From Drosophila pseudoobscura (taxonomy: Eukaryota; Arthropoda; Insecta; Diptera; Drosophilidae): 64,000 nt of DNA. The stretch's first letter is position 1. Every line of letters begins with the position of its first letter. Of the stretch, positions 44,247 to 57,000 are shown one piece after another. The notes under the pieces are model-generated. The model saw only the letters and a list, made by a program, of their open reading frames with translations. It was not told the origin of the DNA and did not search any database. A program made the translations under genes and the position numbers. The stretch lies in contig NC_046680.1 of the NCBI RefSeq assembly GCF_009870125.1, forward strand, positions 22,959,501 through 23,023,500. The letters are read 5' to 3'.

Positions 44247-44408
44247 CTAGCCCCGGATCGGGAGCGGGCGCGGGCGCGGGCGCGCAGTACTGCAGAGCGG
44301 AATGTGGCTGACCTTCAGGAGGCCTTCTGCCACCTGTTTGCCCAGTCCCCAAAGGAGATATCGGATTGGCCAGTGGAACAGTTACTGGACGCTGTTCCAG
44401 CTAATTAG
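44247..44408 (+). CDS. orphan candidate C-terminal exon
   Basis: Follows an acceptor-like GTGTTGCAG and runs 53 codons to a TAG. It starts LAPDRERARARARS, then has helix-like ADLQEAFCHLFAQS and WPVEQLLDAVPAN. Codon use and amphipathic pattern look genuinely coding, unlike the repeats around it. There is no in-frame ATG, so it needs an upstream exon ending in phase 0, which I could not find. It could be a last exon of an unrecognised gene or a fragment of a dead gene. Confidence 0.35.
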   Translation, partial: LAPDRERARARARSTAERNVADLQEAFCHLFAQSPKEISDWPVEQLLDAVPAN

Positions 44409-46375
44409 GCATATCGATATGATTATCCCCTCTGCGGCAGTGCCTGCTGCTGCTGATGCTGCTGTTGCTGTTGCTGTTGCAACTGTGACTCATCCTCGTG
44501 TGCCGTGCGCTGCGCAAAATGTTGCTGGAATGTTGCTGCCACACTCGCCCGGCTATAAATAGTTAACATAATCAAAATGCAGGCGTGTAAGCCAAGCATT
44601 TGCATAGTTCTGCCTGCATGCTGTTGCCTGTTGCCTGTTGCATGTTGTTGCTCTTGTTGCCTGCTGAATGTTGCTATTGGCAATTATCTTTGGCATGCGC
44701 AGACATTGGTCTAAATGTCAAGGTAAATTATGATGCGTTCAGCCACTATTACGTCTAATAGTCCAAAATTCATGCACGTGTGCAACTATTTTTAGTTGTT
44801 GTCGGAGTCGCCCCTCCCAATGACAGATCACTGAACAGAACCTGCTACTGCTGCTGCGGCTCCTCCTCCTTTTGCTGCTGTTGTTGTTGCAACTATTTGA
44901 TGCATGTCTCTGGCTGCGCCCATTTCTACGCTAATTAAGCCGCGACTTCGACTTGGACTTGCACTTGGCCGAGAGTCCCAGTCCCAGTCCCAGTCCCAGT
45001 CCACGCCGTAGTACCACTCGTAGTCGTCGTCGTAGCAATAGACCCGGCCAAGGCCTCTCCCATTGCCATCTGAAGATGGCGTGGGGAGGAGGAGGAGGAG
45101 GAGGAGGAGGGAGGCACATGGCCTGCAGCGTTTGCAACATTTAATCATCACATTGCTGCAAAAATCGTATCATTAGCGTTTTTACGATTACGCGCTTTAT
45201 CAAAATAGCTGCGGCAGCAACAGCCGCAACAGACGCAACAACCAACAGCAGAAGCCTCTGCATTTGCAGATGCAGGTTTCTTGCCTCACACTTGCACCCG
45301 TACCCGTTACCCGTACCCGTACGATGGGATGCATGTGCTGAGAATTTGTGCAGAATGTTGCTGATAAAATGTCAGCAAGCTATCGATGTATACATATAAT
45401 GGTTTATCGATGCTGATAAAACTGTATCTTTTTGGAAGATGAGCTTCCCTCAGATGTTCAAATGTTCGGTGTTTTTTCATCATATTATGTACATGTACAT
45501 ATATCGGATAATTAATCGGTTTGCTGTCGGATGATTACAGATTAGATGATTAGAGATATTCATATTCACAATCACAGAGAATATCTCTGCATATGCAGAT
45601 ATATTTTGAGTATATTTAGAAAAGTTCTGCTGCTTGGGATATACGTCGTTTCAACGTCTGGTTCTGCTTCTTTCGCTTGTGCATTCCACTGTCCATGAGA
45701 TGATTAAATATTTTGTCTCGTTTTTGTGGAAAATTGCCCGAACACATACACGCACACACACAGAAATGCACACTGACACTGTCAAGCGCTGAATAAAAAC
45801 GAAAAGTGAAGCGAAGAAGGGGCTGGCGGACAAAAGTTCTAATCAATGCTATCAGCAACGATGTTGCAACGCTGCTGCTGATGACCTGGACGCCACTTTG
45901 TCGTTACGGCTGCTGGTGCTGCTGCTGCCACTGTTGTTTCACGTACATGTAATTTTTTTAATTGCAGATAACAATTTTGCAATTGGTGCAGAGACGACGG
46001 CAGCAGCAGTGGTAGAGGCAGCAGTGGCAGCAGAGGCAACAGAGGCAACAGCAGATTTCCACTTATGAATTCGGTGCGCGGCACACACACCCACAACAAA
46101 ACTTGAAGTGATTCCCACTCCAGTCCATTCCTCGGCCCAAAAATAACTGTTTAACGATGGCCAAGAGAGCAACAACAGTTGGGGGGGGCTGTAAGCCTAT
46201 ACTTTCACTGCTGTTGATGTTGCTTCCACATGTGTTGCGCCCGTTGACAGACCTGTGGACAGCCAGGCGATCCACAAAAAGGATGCCATATCCTTGTTGT
46301 TGCTGTTGGTGCCGGCAGATTGGTAACTCAACACCAGACGCCACATGTGATGCAACAGGCAACATCATTGTCATG

Positions 46376-46405
46376 TGATGTGATGTGATGTGATGTGATG
46401 TGATG
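46376..46405. repeat. (TGATG)6 pentanucleotide repeat
   Basis: Six perfect copies of TGATG, preceded by a partial copy. Confidence 0.9.
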
Positions 46406-48720
46406 CTTCACTTAATCAGGTGTTGCCACTGATCCGCAACGACAATTACACACGAGTGCTGTTGTGCTCTTGTTGTTGCTGCTGCAACTTGTGGCAATTA
46501 TGCCTTGAACTTGTTCTGAACGCGCTCTGAAATGACAATTTCATTCCAAGCTGCCGCTGTTGCTGTTGTTGCCGTTGTTGCTGCCGCTGTTGTTGCTGTT
46601 GCTCTTAGAGGTTGTTCAACCCGTGCCACAGCTTTCATGGCTTGTCATTAGCTAATGTATGACGGCAGCAGGAGGCAGCAGTCATTGGACTGGACTGCAC
46701 TGGACTCCACTGAAGCGGGGTGGATGCGATCGGACTGTTACCGGGGAATGCTCATGAACCGCATGAACCTCAATTATTCTTCACATACACATTCTACAGA
46801 ATGTACGAGTGGCGTGTATGCACACGGGAAATTCCTACGATGCGTTGCAGCTGCAACACTGACCATTACCATAGTTCTAGTTCATCTGGTTCTAGATCAT
46901 CTCTGCAACTCCTCTCAGAAGTTCGAAACGGCTCGGGCGGGAGGCAGAACACAGACCGCATGAAAAGTGAAAGGCAAACAACAAGAGCAATCCTCCGGGA
47001 GAGAGGTTGGGATTGGGGTTTGAGGTTTGCTTTGCTCTGTCAACATATTTATGCTGATCTTTATGCTATCCATTAGTACGGGGTGCCACATTGCCACATC
47101 GTTTCGAAGCTACGGGCCAAGACAATGTCTCGCTCATCCGTCCATCGGGTTGGGCAACAACCCAATGGCTGTTCCAATGCTCCAATGTCCCAATGCAGCG
47201 CACAACTCACTTTTGACACCTCAATGACTTTGTGTGTCAGGCAAACACATGAAGCGACAAATTCCACGACACTAAAACAATAAATACGGATACAATAAAA
47301 GATACAGCAGATACAGTTGGGGACTAGAGTGGATTTGTCACATTTCACTTTTCAGTCTGTTCAAACTCTGACATTTTATCAGAGGTTTTCCTCAGAGTTT
47401 CCTTATAGCTTGATTCCGCGATAACTGATCGATCGATGATTTTCCCCGATAGCTGCTCATTAGCCAGGAACACAAATCACCTGAAAGCACACTAACAAGC
47501 TCCAAGAAGTCACCCAACCAAAGGCAGCAACAGCATCTGCAACAAGTACACGCACACGCGTAATATGTCCCGTACTCGCACTTCCACTGTCACGTATGCG
47601 TATGCGTCACTCCACTCGGGGCGAAAGCAATTTCCTTGGAAAATTGCTGCCTCCGCAGTGGCAGTGGCCGTGCAGTGCAGTGCAGTGCAGTGCAGCACAG
47701 AGAAGACCAGAGCTTCATCAATTTTTATCGATGAAGACCCATTTGGTTGATAACTCCATTTGTGGCAAATGTTGCGCACGCGCGTTTTAGTTGCTGCTGC
47801 TGCTGCTGCTGCTTGTTGTTGTTGATGCTGATGCTGCTGCTTCTTGTGGCTGCTGCTGCTGCTGGTCCTGCTCCTGCTCCTCCTTCTGCTGCTCCTGCTG
47901 CTGCTTTTGCCTTTGCCGTTAGTAAATTTCGCGCGAAAAACTTCAAAGTTAGTCTGGTGCCTGGGCCAAGCAAGCACCAAGCACCTTTCCATGCTGCTGC
48001 AGTTGTTGCCACTGCCACTGTTGCAAAAGGCAAACGCACGTGTTGCTATGCACGCTATGAGGATGTTGCTGCCGTAACAGTTGCAATTGTTGCTGCCGTT
48101 GCTTATTGCTGTTGCCACTGGATCTCGACTGTCACTGGCCGTTTAGGCCAAACTTGGTAAATTGTTTTGTTGAGCACTGAACGTTGGCCTTTCTTTTCAG
48201 TCGCCGCTTATATGGACATCGGTTGCTGGCACTGCTACCACTACTGTTGCTGTCTCCGAGTGAGAGTTGCATACTAATGTTGCTTTGGTTTTTATCTGCC
48301 AGCAATTTTAATTACCACATTGGGCGGCAGGCAACAGGCGGCAGGCTCGAACTGGGATTCAAGTGCTGGGGGGAGTGCTGCTTTCGGCTGCCGCATTGAT
48401 TTGGCACAATTTACATATCAAAGCTAGCGAAGCAAACTTCCTGTTCCACACCCATCCATATCCATTCCATACCATACTCCACACCGAGGAGAAGGAGCAG
48501 CAGCATGAGCAGATGTTCCCCATGGGTCAAGCCCGAGTTGTTGGCCATTTACAGCAGCAGCATCAGCGGCAGCCACATGAGTGCCTGCAACATCAGAAGA
48601 AGCAGCAGCAGTAGCAGCAAACACTGACTTGGTTGCAATGATGAGACACGGCTACTGCTGGGAGTCCATTGGCCCTCATGCTGTTTACTTGCACCACTTT
48701 TTGTAGCTGTCGTTTGTTTG

Positions 48721-48845
48721 TTGCATATACCCTCGTACCCTTGAAGAGGGTATCGGAACATTTGCCAGATGTTTGGCTGCCCAAACGACGACACTATAGA
48801 GAGAGATCCATCGCCGCATCGCACTGCAAGAGTATAAATATCTTC
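48721..48845. mobile_element. possible short fragment of a Drosophila dispersed element
   Basis: Opens with CATATACCCTCGTACCC and an inverted pair (ACCCT...AGGGTAT), like the hairpin ends of the common fly DINE-1-type elements, and closes with GCAAGAGTATAAATATC. It has no RGAC core, so the assignment is weak. Confidence 0.35.
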
Positions 48846-51800
48846 GGCTTTTACTCATTTTGTTGACTGCCTGCCACATTACGTGTTTTTGTTGTTGCTG
48901 CCACCAATGCTGGTGCTGATGCTGTGCTGATGCTGTGTTGTGCTGCGCTGTGCTGTTGCCGCTGTGCGAGTGCTCATTGCACTGGGCCGCTTCTTCTCTT
49001 CTGCCTCTTTCTTCTTCTGTGGGTATTAAAATTACTTGGCATGTAATTAGTTTGCTTCGGTTTTTTGTGGGTCTTTTTGTATCTTGTCGATCGCTGCGTG
49101 TGGCATTGGCATCGGCATCGGCATCGGCATCCCCCCTGTCAATGATGGATGCAACATGTTCGTTCCCCTTGCCTCTGCTTCTGGCCAAAGGTGTTATTTT
49201 TATGGCTTTATAATGTGAGTCAGTTGGGGAAGTTGCCTGCAGCCTGCTGCCTGCTGCCTGCCCCGTTATGTGGCATGTCAATCACTTGACGTGGCTTTAT
49301 AATGGCTTTGCACAATGGGCAAGAACGAATCGGAAGAACAGACCAAGAACGAGAATGAAAGCAGAAAAGGAAACGAAAGGAAAGGAACGGAACAGAAAGC
49401 AAAGCAAAGTGCAGCTGTGATAAGGGGGGAAACTTATAGAAGAATGTATCTCAGGGCTCATAGGATGCAGAAGACACCATTTGCGGGGAGTACCGCTTGA
49501 GAGAAAGTAAACTATGCCAAAGAACTACAAACTATTGGCTTTTATTTAAAGTATCTCATGGATATCCATCCAATCTCTATGCCGTCTTTGCGTTCATATT
49601 CTCCTTTTCCTGATCTTATTTTTCCTTCTCCCTCTCCATTGTACAGATCCACATTCATCAACAATTTGAGTGCCCCCTGCTCCCGCTTTCACCTGTCTCT
49701 CTCTGCTCTCCTCTCCCCTCCACTTCCATCCAGATACATTCTCCTGCAGTTATTGAGGTTTGGCTTCGGTTCTGTTGTTTCCGTTTGTGCCACTTGTGTC
49801 CAGTTGAGTTGAAAATTATTGTGATTATGGTAAACTCTTGTTGCTTTTTCTGATGCTGATGCTGAGGCTGAGGCTGCTGCCAGTCGGATCTCTGTGTGCA
49901 CCTGCTGCTGCTTTTGTGGCTCAGATTCTCCAGCGGTTTGCAGTTTGCATACTGCCTCAAACCACATGCCACCACATGTGGTGCTGGCTCTAGTGTTTTA
50001 TTGCTTTGGCTTTGGCTTCGGGCTTGGCTGCTGGGCTGCTGGCTGTTTGGTTTGGTGTTTCCATTGTTAGACTCGTTTGGCCGCCGCTTAATTGCCGCCT
50101 TGGATTCGGATTCCGATTCCGATTCTTATTTGTTTCTGATTCTGGATCTGTGTTTGCTTAGCTCTTTGCCATCGCAGTGCTAAACACAGTGCTTCGGGAT
50201 GGGTGTGGGGTGCGAGGGGGGATGTGCAACTGCAGCTGCTGCAAAGCGACTCTCGCGAGGCGTGACTAATCAATCGACCCAAGCCAGGGGCCAGACCAGA
50301 CCAGACCAGACCAAGGGCTTTTCTCTATCATCAATCTGTATCTATGTATTTGTATCGTGTCATGCCCTTGCCTGGCACTTCAATGTCGAATTCATATTTT
50401 ATTTTCTGATCTTTGATGTTTTTCGTGTGTGTGGGGATGAGACGCGGCCAGCCCTGCCCCTGGATAGCCATCGAAATTTGTGCCTCTTTTGGCATTGCAT
50501 TTGAGGCTAGGCCTCTGTGCGTGAGTCTGCTTGTGTGTATGCTGCATATGTGGCAGATAAATCTCTTGCATAAAGTGCGCTCGCTCAGACATCAGACATT
50601 CAGCTCTCGTCCCACATCCACATCCACATCTCCGCTGAGCAGCACCAAAACTCGATGTTAATCAAACGAAACTTTTTAGGCTTTCCCAAAAACCAAAAAC
50701 TTCATATTTGACCTTCAAATTGTGGCTGGCTGCTCTCCCTCCTCGCTGTCGATGTGGCAGTCACGCCCCTCTAAAGGTCCCTGAAGCTACTCGCACACAC
50801 GTACACACACACACACACACAAACACACACCGAAAAAGAGGCTGCCATTTCACTCAACATCGGAGTCGTGTAGCCGTAGTCTCGTGGCTGGGAGTCGAAG
50901 TTGAAGTTGACTTCTTCACGACAGACGTGCAATCCATCAAAGCTTCTGCGGCTTTGGCTTCCACTGTAGCAGCAGCGGCAGCATCGGGAGGGTGGGGCAA
51001 GAGCATAATACATAATAATATTTGTGCAAAGTGTTAAGGCAACAAAACAGCAGACAGTAGCAGACATACTCAGACGACAGCAGCAGCACGAGTAGCAGGG
51101 AGGAGGAGTAGATCAGCTACTGGACGGCCAACGAAGAACAGAATCTAAACAGCCACCAGAAGATGGGGGGACAGACCTCAGGGGCAGGATCAGTGGAGGA
51201 GCAGAGGAGCCGAAGCAGAGTTTAGGTGGAAGGAACGTCAGCGGACAGCGGACAGCGGACGAACGACAGACAACGACGACAACGTTTTGTTTTAATTTAC
51301 TCGACGCCGCCGCCAACGACATTGTTGTTGTTGCTTGTGCTGTTGGGTTTCCTGTTTAGATAGTTTTTTGTGATTTTATGCGATACACCTTCCATGTACA
51401 ACTGTTAGGCGGTGGCTGGGGGCACGTTGCAAGGGACTGACTGTGGCAGGTACTGGAGCAGGAATTGTGCCAGGCACTGGGCTGAGGCTGGGGTCGATGC
51501 TGCTGCCGCTGCTGTTCGTCCACTTTGATGTACGTACACTTTGAAATGTTGTTGATGAGTACGCGAGATTTTTAAAAGATTGCAACACGGCAGCAGCAAC
51601 GGCAGATGATGCAGTGTCAGTGGCAGCGACTCTGTTGGCTTATATAATAAATGTTAATGCACGCCCGCCCTGGACATAGCGGATGGACGTGGAGGCAGTC
51701 CCTGCCCCCTCCCCCTGCCTACTGGCACCGCTCACAGTGGCTGCGCAGATTAATTGAAAAGGTTTCCCTTTGGCCATCGCTTGTGCGGGGATGTCCTCCA

Positions 51801-53988
51801 TTCGGTGCCACTGTGAGCCACTTATGACTTGTGCTGTTCGTCTGTCACTTTGCTCTGCTTGGAGCTTCATTAGCCTGGCCCGAAGCCTTGCCATAATTCA
51901 CGAACATGCATCACAGGCGGCACACACAATGCCAAAAAAAATATATAAAACTAAAAAAAACAAAAGACTTGGGAAACGAACGTGAAGCTGAAACTGAAAC
52001 TAAAACTAAATCAAAGTTTAGTTTAGCTAAAGCCTTCGGCAATTATATCAATTAACTAAAGACCCCCGACGCATGTGATGGCACTCACACACACCGCAGC
52101 ACGGGCAAGGGAGAGGGGCAATTTCAGCGGGCTGGGCCAAGAGACGCCCCAAAAAAGAAAAGAGCCAGTCATTGAGGCCCAGCCAGGGGCAATTATAGAG
52201 CATAAAACATCGATAATCATAATAATTAAGGATGACTGGGCCAGAAAGCCAGAACCAGGCAGAAGCCGGCAGAGAGACAGCCAAGGAGCTGCCTGCTGCC
52301 TGCTGCCTGTGACAACGCATACAGTAGCCCCTCACATCACAGAAGATTACAGAGGGAGCTGAAGGGGCTGGAGCGGAATGGAGACGATGACGAAGCGTCA
52401 GTGAAGTGGAGATGCTGCTGTTGCACATAAATTGGTAATTAAAGCCCATTTAGGGGTTTTAGGAACCCCAAAACGTTTATTCTTCTTTAGGCACTGCCAT
52501 GATTTGTGCATTTAGAAAGTATATTCTCCTTCCTACTGCCCTACGGATTCCTCCAACTATTGTTCGTGAATGAATAGAATCAACGAAAGAGCATTTCTTT
52601 TTATCATAATTCTATAAAAGATGTTCCTCAATCAAGAATCATGGCTCCATACAAAGGTTGACTTCTTCTGTAAACCAAGACAAAAATCCAAGAACGAATC
52701 GAACAGAATCCCAACCCAACAACAACGGAAATAAATGGCACTGTAAAAACTGTAACAAATTTATTTGTGAAGTTTGGCCCGACTTTTGTCTGCTTTCATG
52801 TCTCATAGTTGGTTCAACAGATAAATCGTTTTTTGTCTGCGATTCTGGCCACGACAACAGACAGCACAAACGGCACAAACAATTGGCTATTTGCTGGGAA
52901 TTGCGTTGACACAGATGAGGAGGGGAAATATCAATTTCTATTTCCATTGAGCCAAAATGCTCTGTTACCGATGGAGTTGTGAAGTGTGGCCTGCAGCAGG
53001 CCACAGGTGCAGATATATATCTAATTAAATAATGGCTAATGATCCGAGCAAGACCCAAATGGGTGTCAGATACTCTCGTACAAATGATTCATGGGATTTG
53101 GGGCAAAGCGAACAAAGAGCTGCCCATAAACTTGACCCACAAACATCATGAATCACTTTTCTGGCTCTGGGATGAGGATGAGTCCGTGAAAATTAAGAAA
53201 TATTGCAGACAGCCAAAAAATGCGATGCAGAAATAAATGACTAAGTGAAAAGGTGGAAAAGGGGTAAACGTTAATTCGACGATGATTTATTCACTCTCCT
53301 GTAAATCATTTTCAAATGTAATCCATACGCTTAAGCGAATCCGTTCTCAAGACTACACTCAGCTACAAAAAAACCCCCCCAGAGACAATTCAATTTCACT
53401 TTGGCACCCATTTCATGCATGAATTGTGCTCATGGGCGAAATGAAAAGAAAACTTCACAATTTTCTTGCGTTGTGGCATTGCTACCTTTTAATTTTCTCA
53501 GATTTTCACTTTTTCAAAATGTTTTTCTGCGTTTGTGTTTGTGTTTGTGTTTGGGTGTCATTTGTAAATGTTTCGGTTTCTCCGCCTTTTATCATTATTT
53601 AGGCATATTTTTGATTAACAAAAACCGAAACTTGTTGCTGTGCAGTTAAGCAGAAAGCACCCCACCAGATCGTAAAAGCCACAACTGGAGCATGAAAACT
53701 TGTCAAATGTATGGAACACGTGCGAGTACGAGTGCGGAGTATCTTTAGAATTCCGCCAGCTGTTCTTTGACTTCTTTCCGACTGCCATGGAAATCAGAGG
53801 CAATATTAGTAGGCAAATCGATTGGCCAGGCTCTAATGATGTGTCGTGATGATCGTGTGCCCATTAGCCGATCTTCGAGAGATATTTGCTTTCAAGATTT
53901 GCAGAGCCAACAAAAGTGGCCAAATGGCCGCACATAACATAATTGCTTGACAAATATATCAGATTGTTGTTGCTGGTTTCACACTTAC

Positions 53989-54056
53989 CTCTTAATGGGT
54001 TTTCGGCTGCTATTTTGGTGATTTCGGGCTGGTTTCGGGGTGGTATCGTCAGCGAT
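53989..54056 (-). other. candidate 68-nt untranslated exon (-)
   Basis: On - a pyrimidine-rich tract and acceptor (GATTCTTTGCAG) and a strong donor (AGAG|GTAAGT) bound 68 nt. One frame is open but does not join in phase to the first coding exon of the PDZ gene at 40669, so a 5' untranslated exon of that gene is the simplest reading. Confidence 0.4.
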
Positions 54057-57000
54057 CTGCAAAGAATCGAAAAGAAAGAAAACTCCAATTAGGTTTCCAA
54101 ATCGATTTGCGAATCGCGAAATCTATCCTCCATCGTTCCAGCGTGCCACATGAGCACATAAATCAGGGAACTTCATTAAAACGACTGCCAAAATCTACGA
54201 ATATAAATCTAAGCTGCAAGTGTTGCACTTGCCACTGCCACTGCTGCAACCTGCTGCAACACTACGTGACCGAGAGCAGCAAACAGGGGACATGGAACAG
54301 GGAACAGGGAACATCGAACAGGGAACAGAGGAATAAATAACTCAATTTAGGAACGGCAAAAAAGTGTTAACTCGAATTTTGCCAATAAATCAATGGAGCG
54401 GAGGTGCCGCGGCTCGTGATTAGCGATCCCCCCGCTCGATGGCTGCTTATCGGACGTCCCCGTTGAAAGTAATTCCCCCTCGACAGATTCCGGAAGACTT
54501 CTTCCAATAATCATCGCCAGCGAGATCGGTTGGGGGGAAACACGAAACGAGATACGAGATTGGGCAGCCGTCACGCCGCCCGACAGGCAATAACTTTGGC
54601 AATCTTTTTCGGGCCAGTTTTCGGGCTTCACTTCATCTCCCTTTTTGGCCGAAAGCCCAAAAGCGGCGTTGAGTTGTTTATTATAAATATTACAAAGTTT
54701 TGGCTCCGAGTGGCTCCAATTCTGCATGCTCCACGCTTGTCAAGTCTGCCTCTCGCAGATACAGATACATACATCTACGTGTCCCTCTCGGACAGACCTC
54801 TCGCAGATCTCAATCTTCAGTCTGATTTCGCTGTTGAACCATCCATCAAGTTGAAATTTAAATTAATTTCCGATGCCACTAAACTTTTATTAGGAATATT
54901 TAAAGACATTTTTTAAATTGGAATTTGTATAAGTTTTTTGATCAGAATAATAAGAATAAGAATATAACTAATTTCTGGAATCTTAGCTGGCAGTTCTATA
55001 ATTCAATTAAAATTCAGATTGTAACATGACAAAATATTAATTCAAAATATTTGTACAGTTCATGGCAATTACAAAATTTAATCAGATATTTTCAGTGCTC
55101 AATAAAACCTTTAGCAAAGCAGCTTGTTTGGTGGATGGATGTCGATGTGGATGTCTGGGGACCGAATTCGAGGGGGGTTCCAGCTCGGACTGACGGCTCG
55201 GACGGTTCTTAAATCCAATCCGGTTCTTATGTGATTATTATTCGACTTGCGACCGGTTTGCCAGGCAAAACTGTTTTATAATTTAATGCCGTTTTATTTT
55301 GCATTTTGTTGTTGTTATTTTTATCTCTTAGTTTCTGTTGGCGTTCGATTTTTTGGGATGAATTTTAACATTTTGGACGCATTTGACACACATGCCGGGC
55401 CTTGTCCTCCCCTGAGACCCATCACCCATCTCCCATCCACTCATCCCCCACTCTCCATTACATCTTAATTTAACTGTAAAACTTCAGTTTATTTGGCTTA
55501 TACGCTTCCAAATCCGATATTTGTGTTGGTTTCATTTCGTTTACATAATGAAATGAAATTCGGCATGAAATTAGCATGGATATGGTCTTCGGTCTCTCAT
55601 AATGGATCTGTATCTATCTGCGATGATTGTCTTTGCTCAAATTATGGGCTTAAAGATCTTTAAAGATGCTTCAACTTTCTTTGCTTTGCCTCCTTCCGCC
55701 TTCAGAGCAAGCCGGACCCTTGGGTCTTACGATATCTTCCGCATATGAGTGGCAGGGGGGAAATGATGGTTACCGCAACAACTGAAACACTGAATACTGC
55801 GAAACAGTTGAATTTATTACCCCGGAAAACTCAAGGTTAACTCCACTTGCCGTTGGTTTTTCCTCCCCTCATTGCGCCAGTCCATTTCCATTTCCCCGTG
55901 CGAAAACATTGCGAAAACGCAACGCAAACACAGAAACGCAACAAAAGGAAAATCATTACAAATCTCATACAGTATGAATGTGCAACTGTTGGAGGCAGGT
56001 AGACAGAGATAGCGAGGGAGAGAGAGAGATGATGATGATGGTGGGGCCATATATGGCCAAGAGAAAGAAAGAAATGGCCGAAAGAAGAAGCCGCTGCTGC
56101 TGCTGCGTTAATTATATGTGCATTTAATGCTTTAATTAATGTTTTCTATCGGGACGCAGTGAAAGTTATAACCACTTAACGGGTAGATACTTTCAGAGAT
56201 ACAGATACACTGTATCTACTCATAAATACTCGTACAATTCAAATGGTAATTGATAAACCCGCTAACTTGTTGTGCGTGTGCGTGTGCGTGCGCGCGTATT
56301 GGCCAAATATTCGCCAGCTGAAACTGAAATCGAATCGAAATGAGGATGAGGATGAAATCGTGGCTCCGATCGAAAGTGCTGTCTATCTCTGGGGATCTGG
56401 GGATGTGGGCGATGGATCCACAAGTGGATTCGATTGTTCTCCATGACCTACAGATTAGGGAAAGAAAACACCGCAGATCTAGTGGATACGCTCCATATTC
56501 GGCAGTGAATGAAGAGGCTGCTGCCAACATCTTTGATCTATAATTTGAAGTGTTTCGGGAATGAACATTTGGAAAAATGCCAACTGAAACGATCGCGAAC
56601 GGAAAGAATGTTGAGTAAGAGTATTTCCTCATATTCAAAGATCATTCTTATATGGAAAAACGATTAAAAGATGTTGTATCTTTCAGTAGAAAGGTTCCCC
56701 CCGATACAGTCAAGTCTTGAAATTGGTTCAATCTGCACAAAAGATGATAATCATTTTCGCCCAAACTGATTCCGCGATTCCGCTATCAAAGTAATATAAA
56801 AGCGGTGATTCGGTTCTCCATAGTTTGAATCGGTAATGAAACGGTAGTTTCCTTTCGAAATAAATTTGTTTAGAAAACTTGTATAGGCACGAAATATTCG
56901 TATAAATCAATCGCGTTTTATTGTTTAATTTCTATTCAAATACAGCCCAGGGCCACTATAAACAGACGCTAATTTAAACAAATGTTTTATTAATGAACAA

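Noticed and set aside
47510-48160. Long frames on both strands rich in Gln/Ala/Leu/Cys
   Set aside because: Translations of CTG/CAG and GTT-type repeats. All six frames look equally open and none has a domain.
54347-54727. 126-codon frame on - near 54.5 kb
   Set aside because: No domain, no promoter or splice context, and a competing frame on the other strand.
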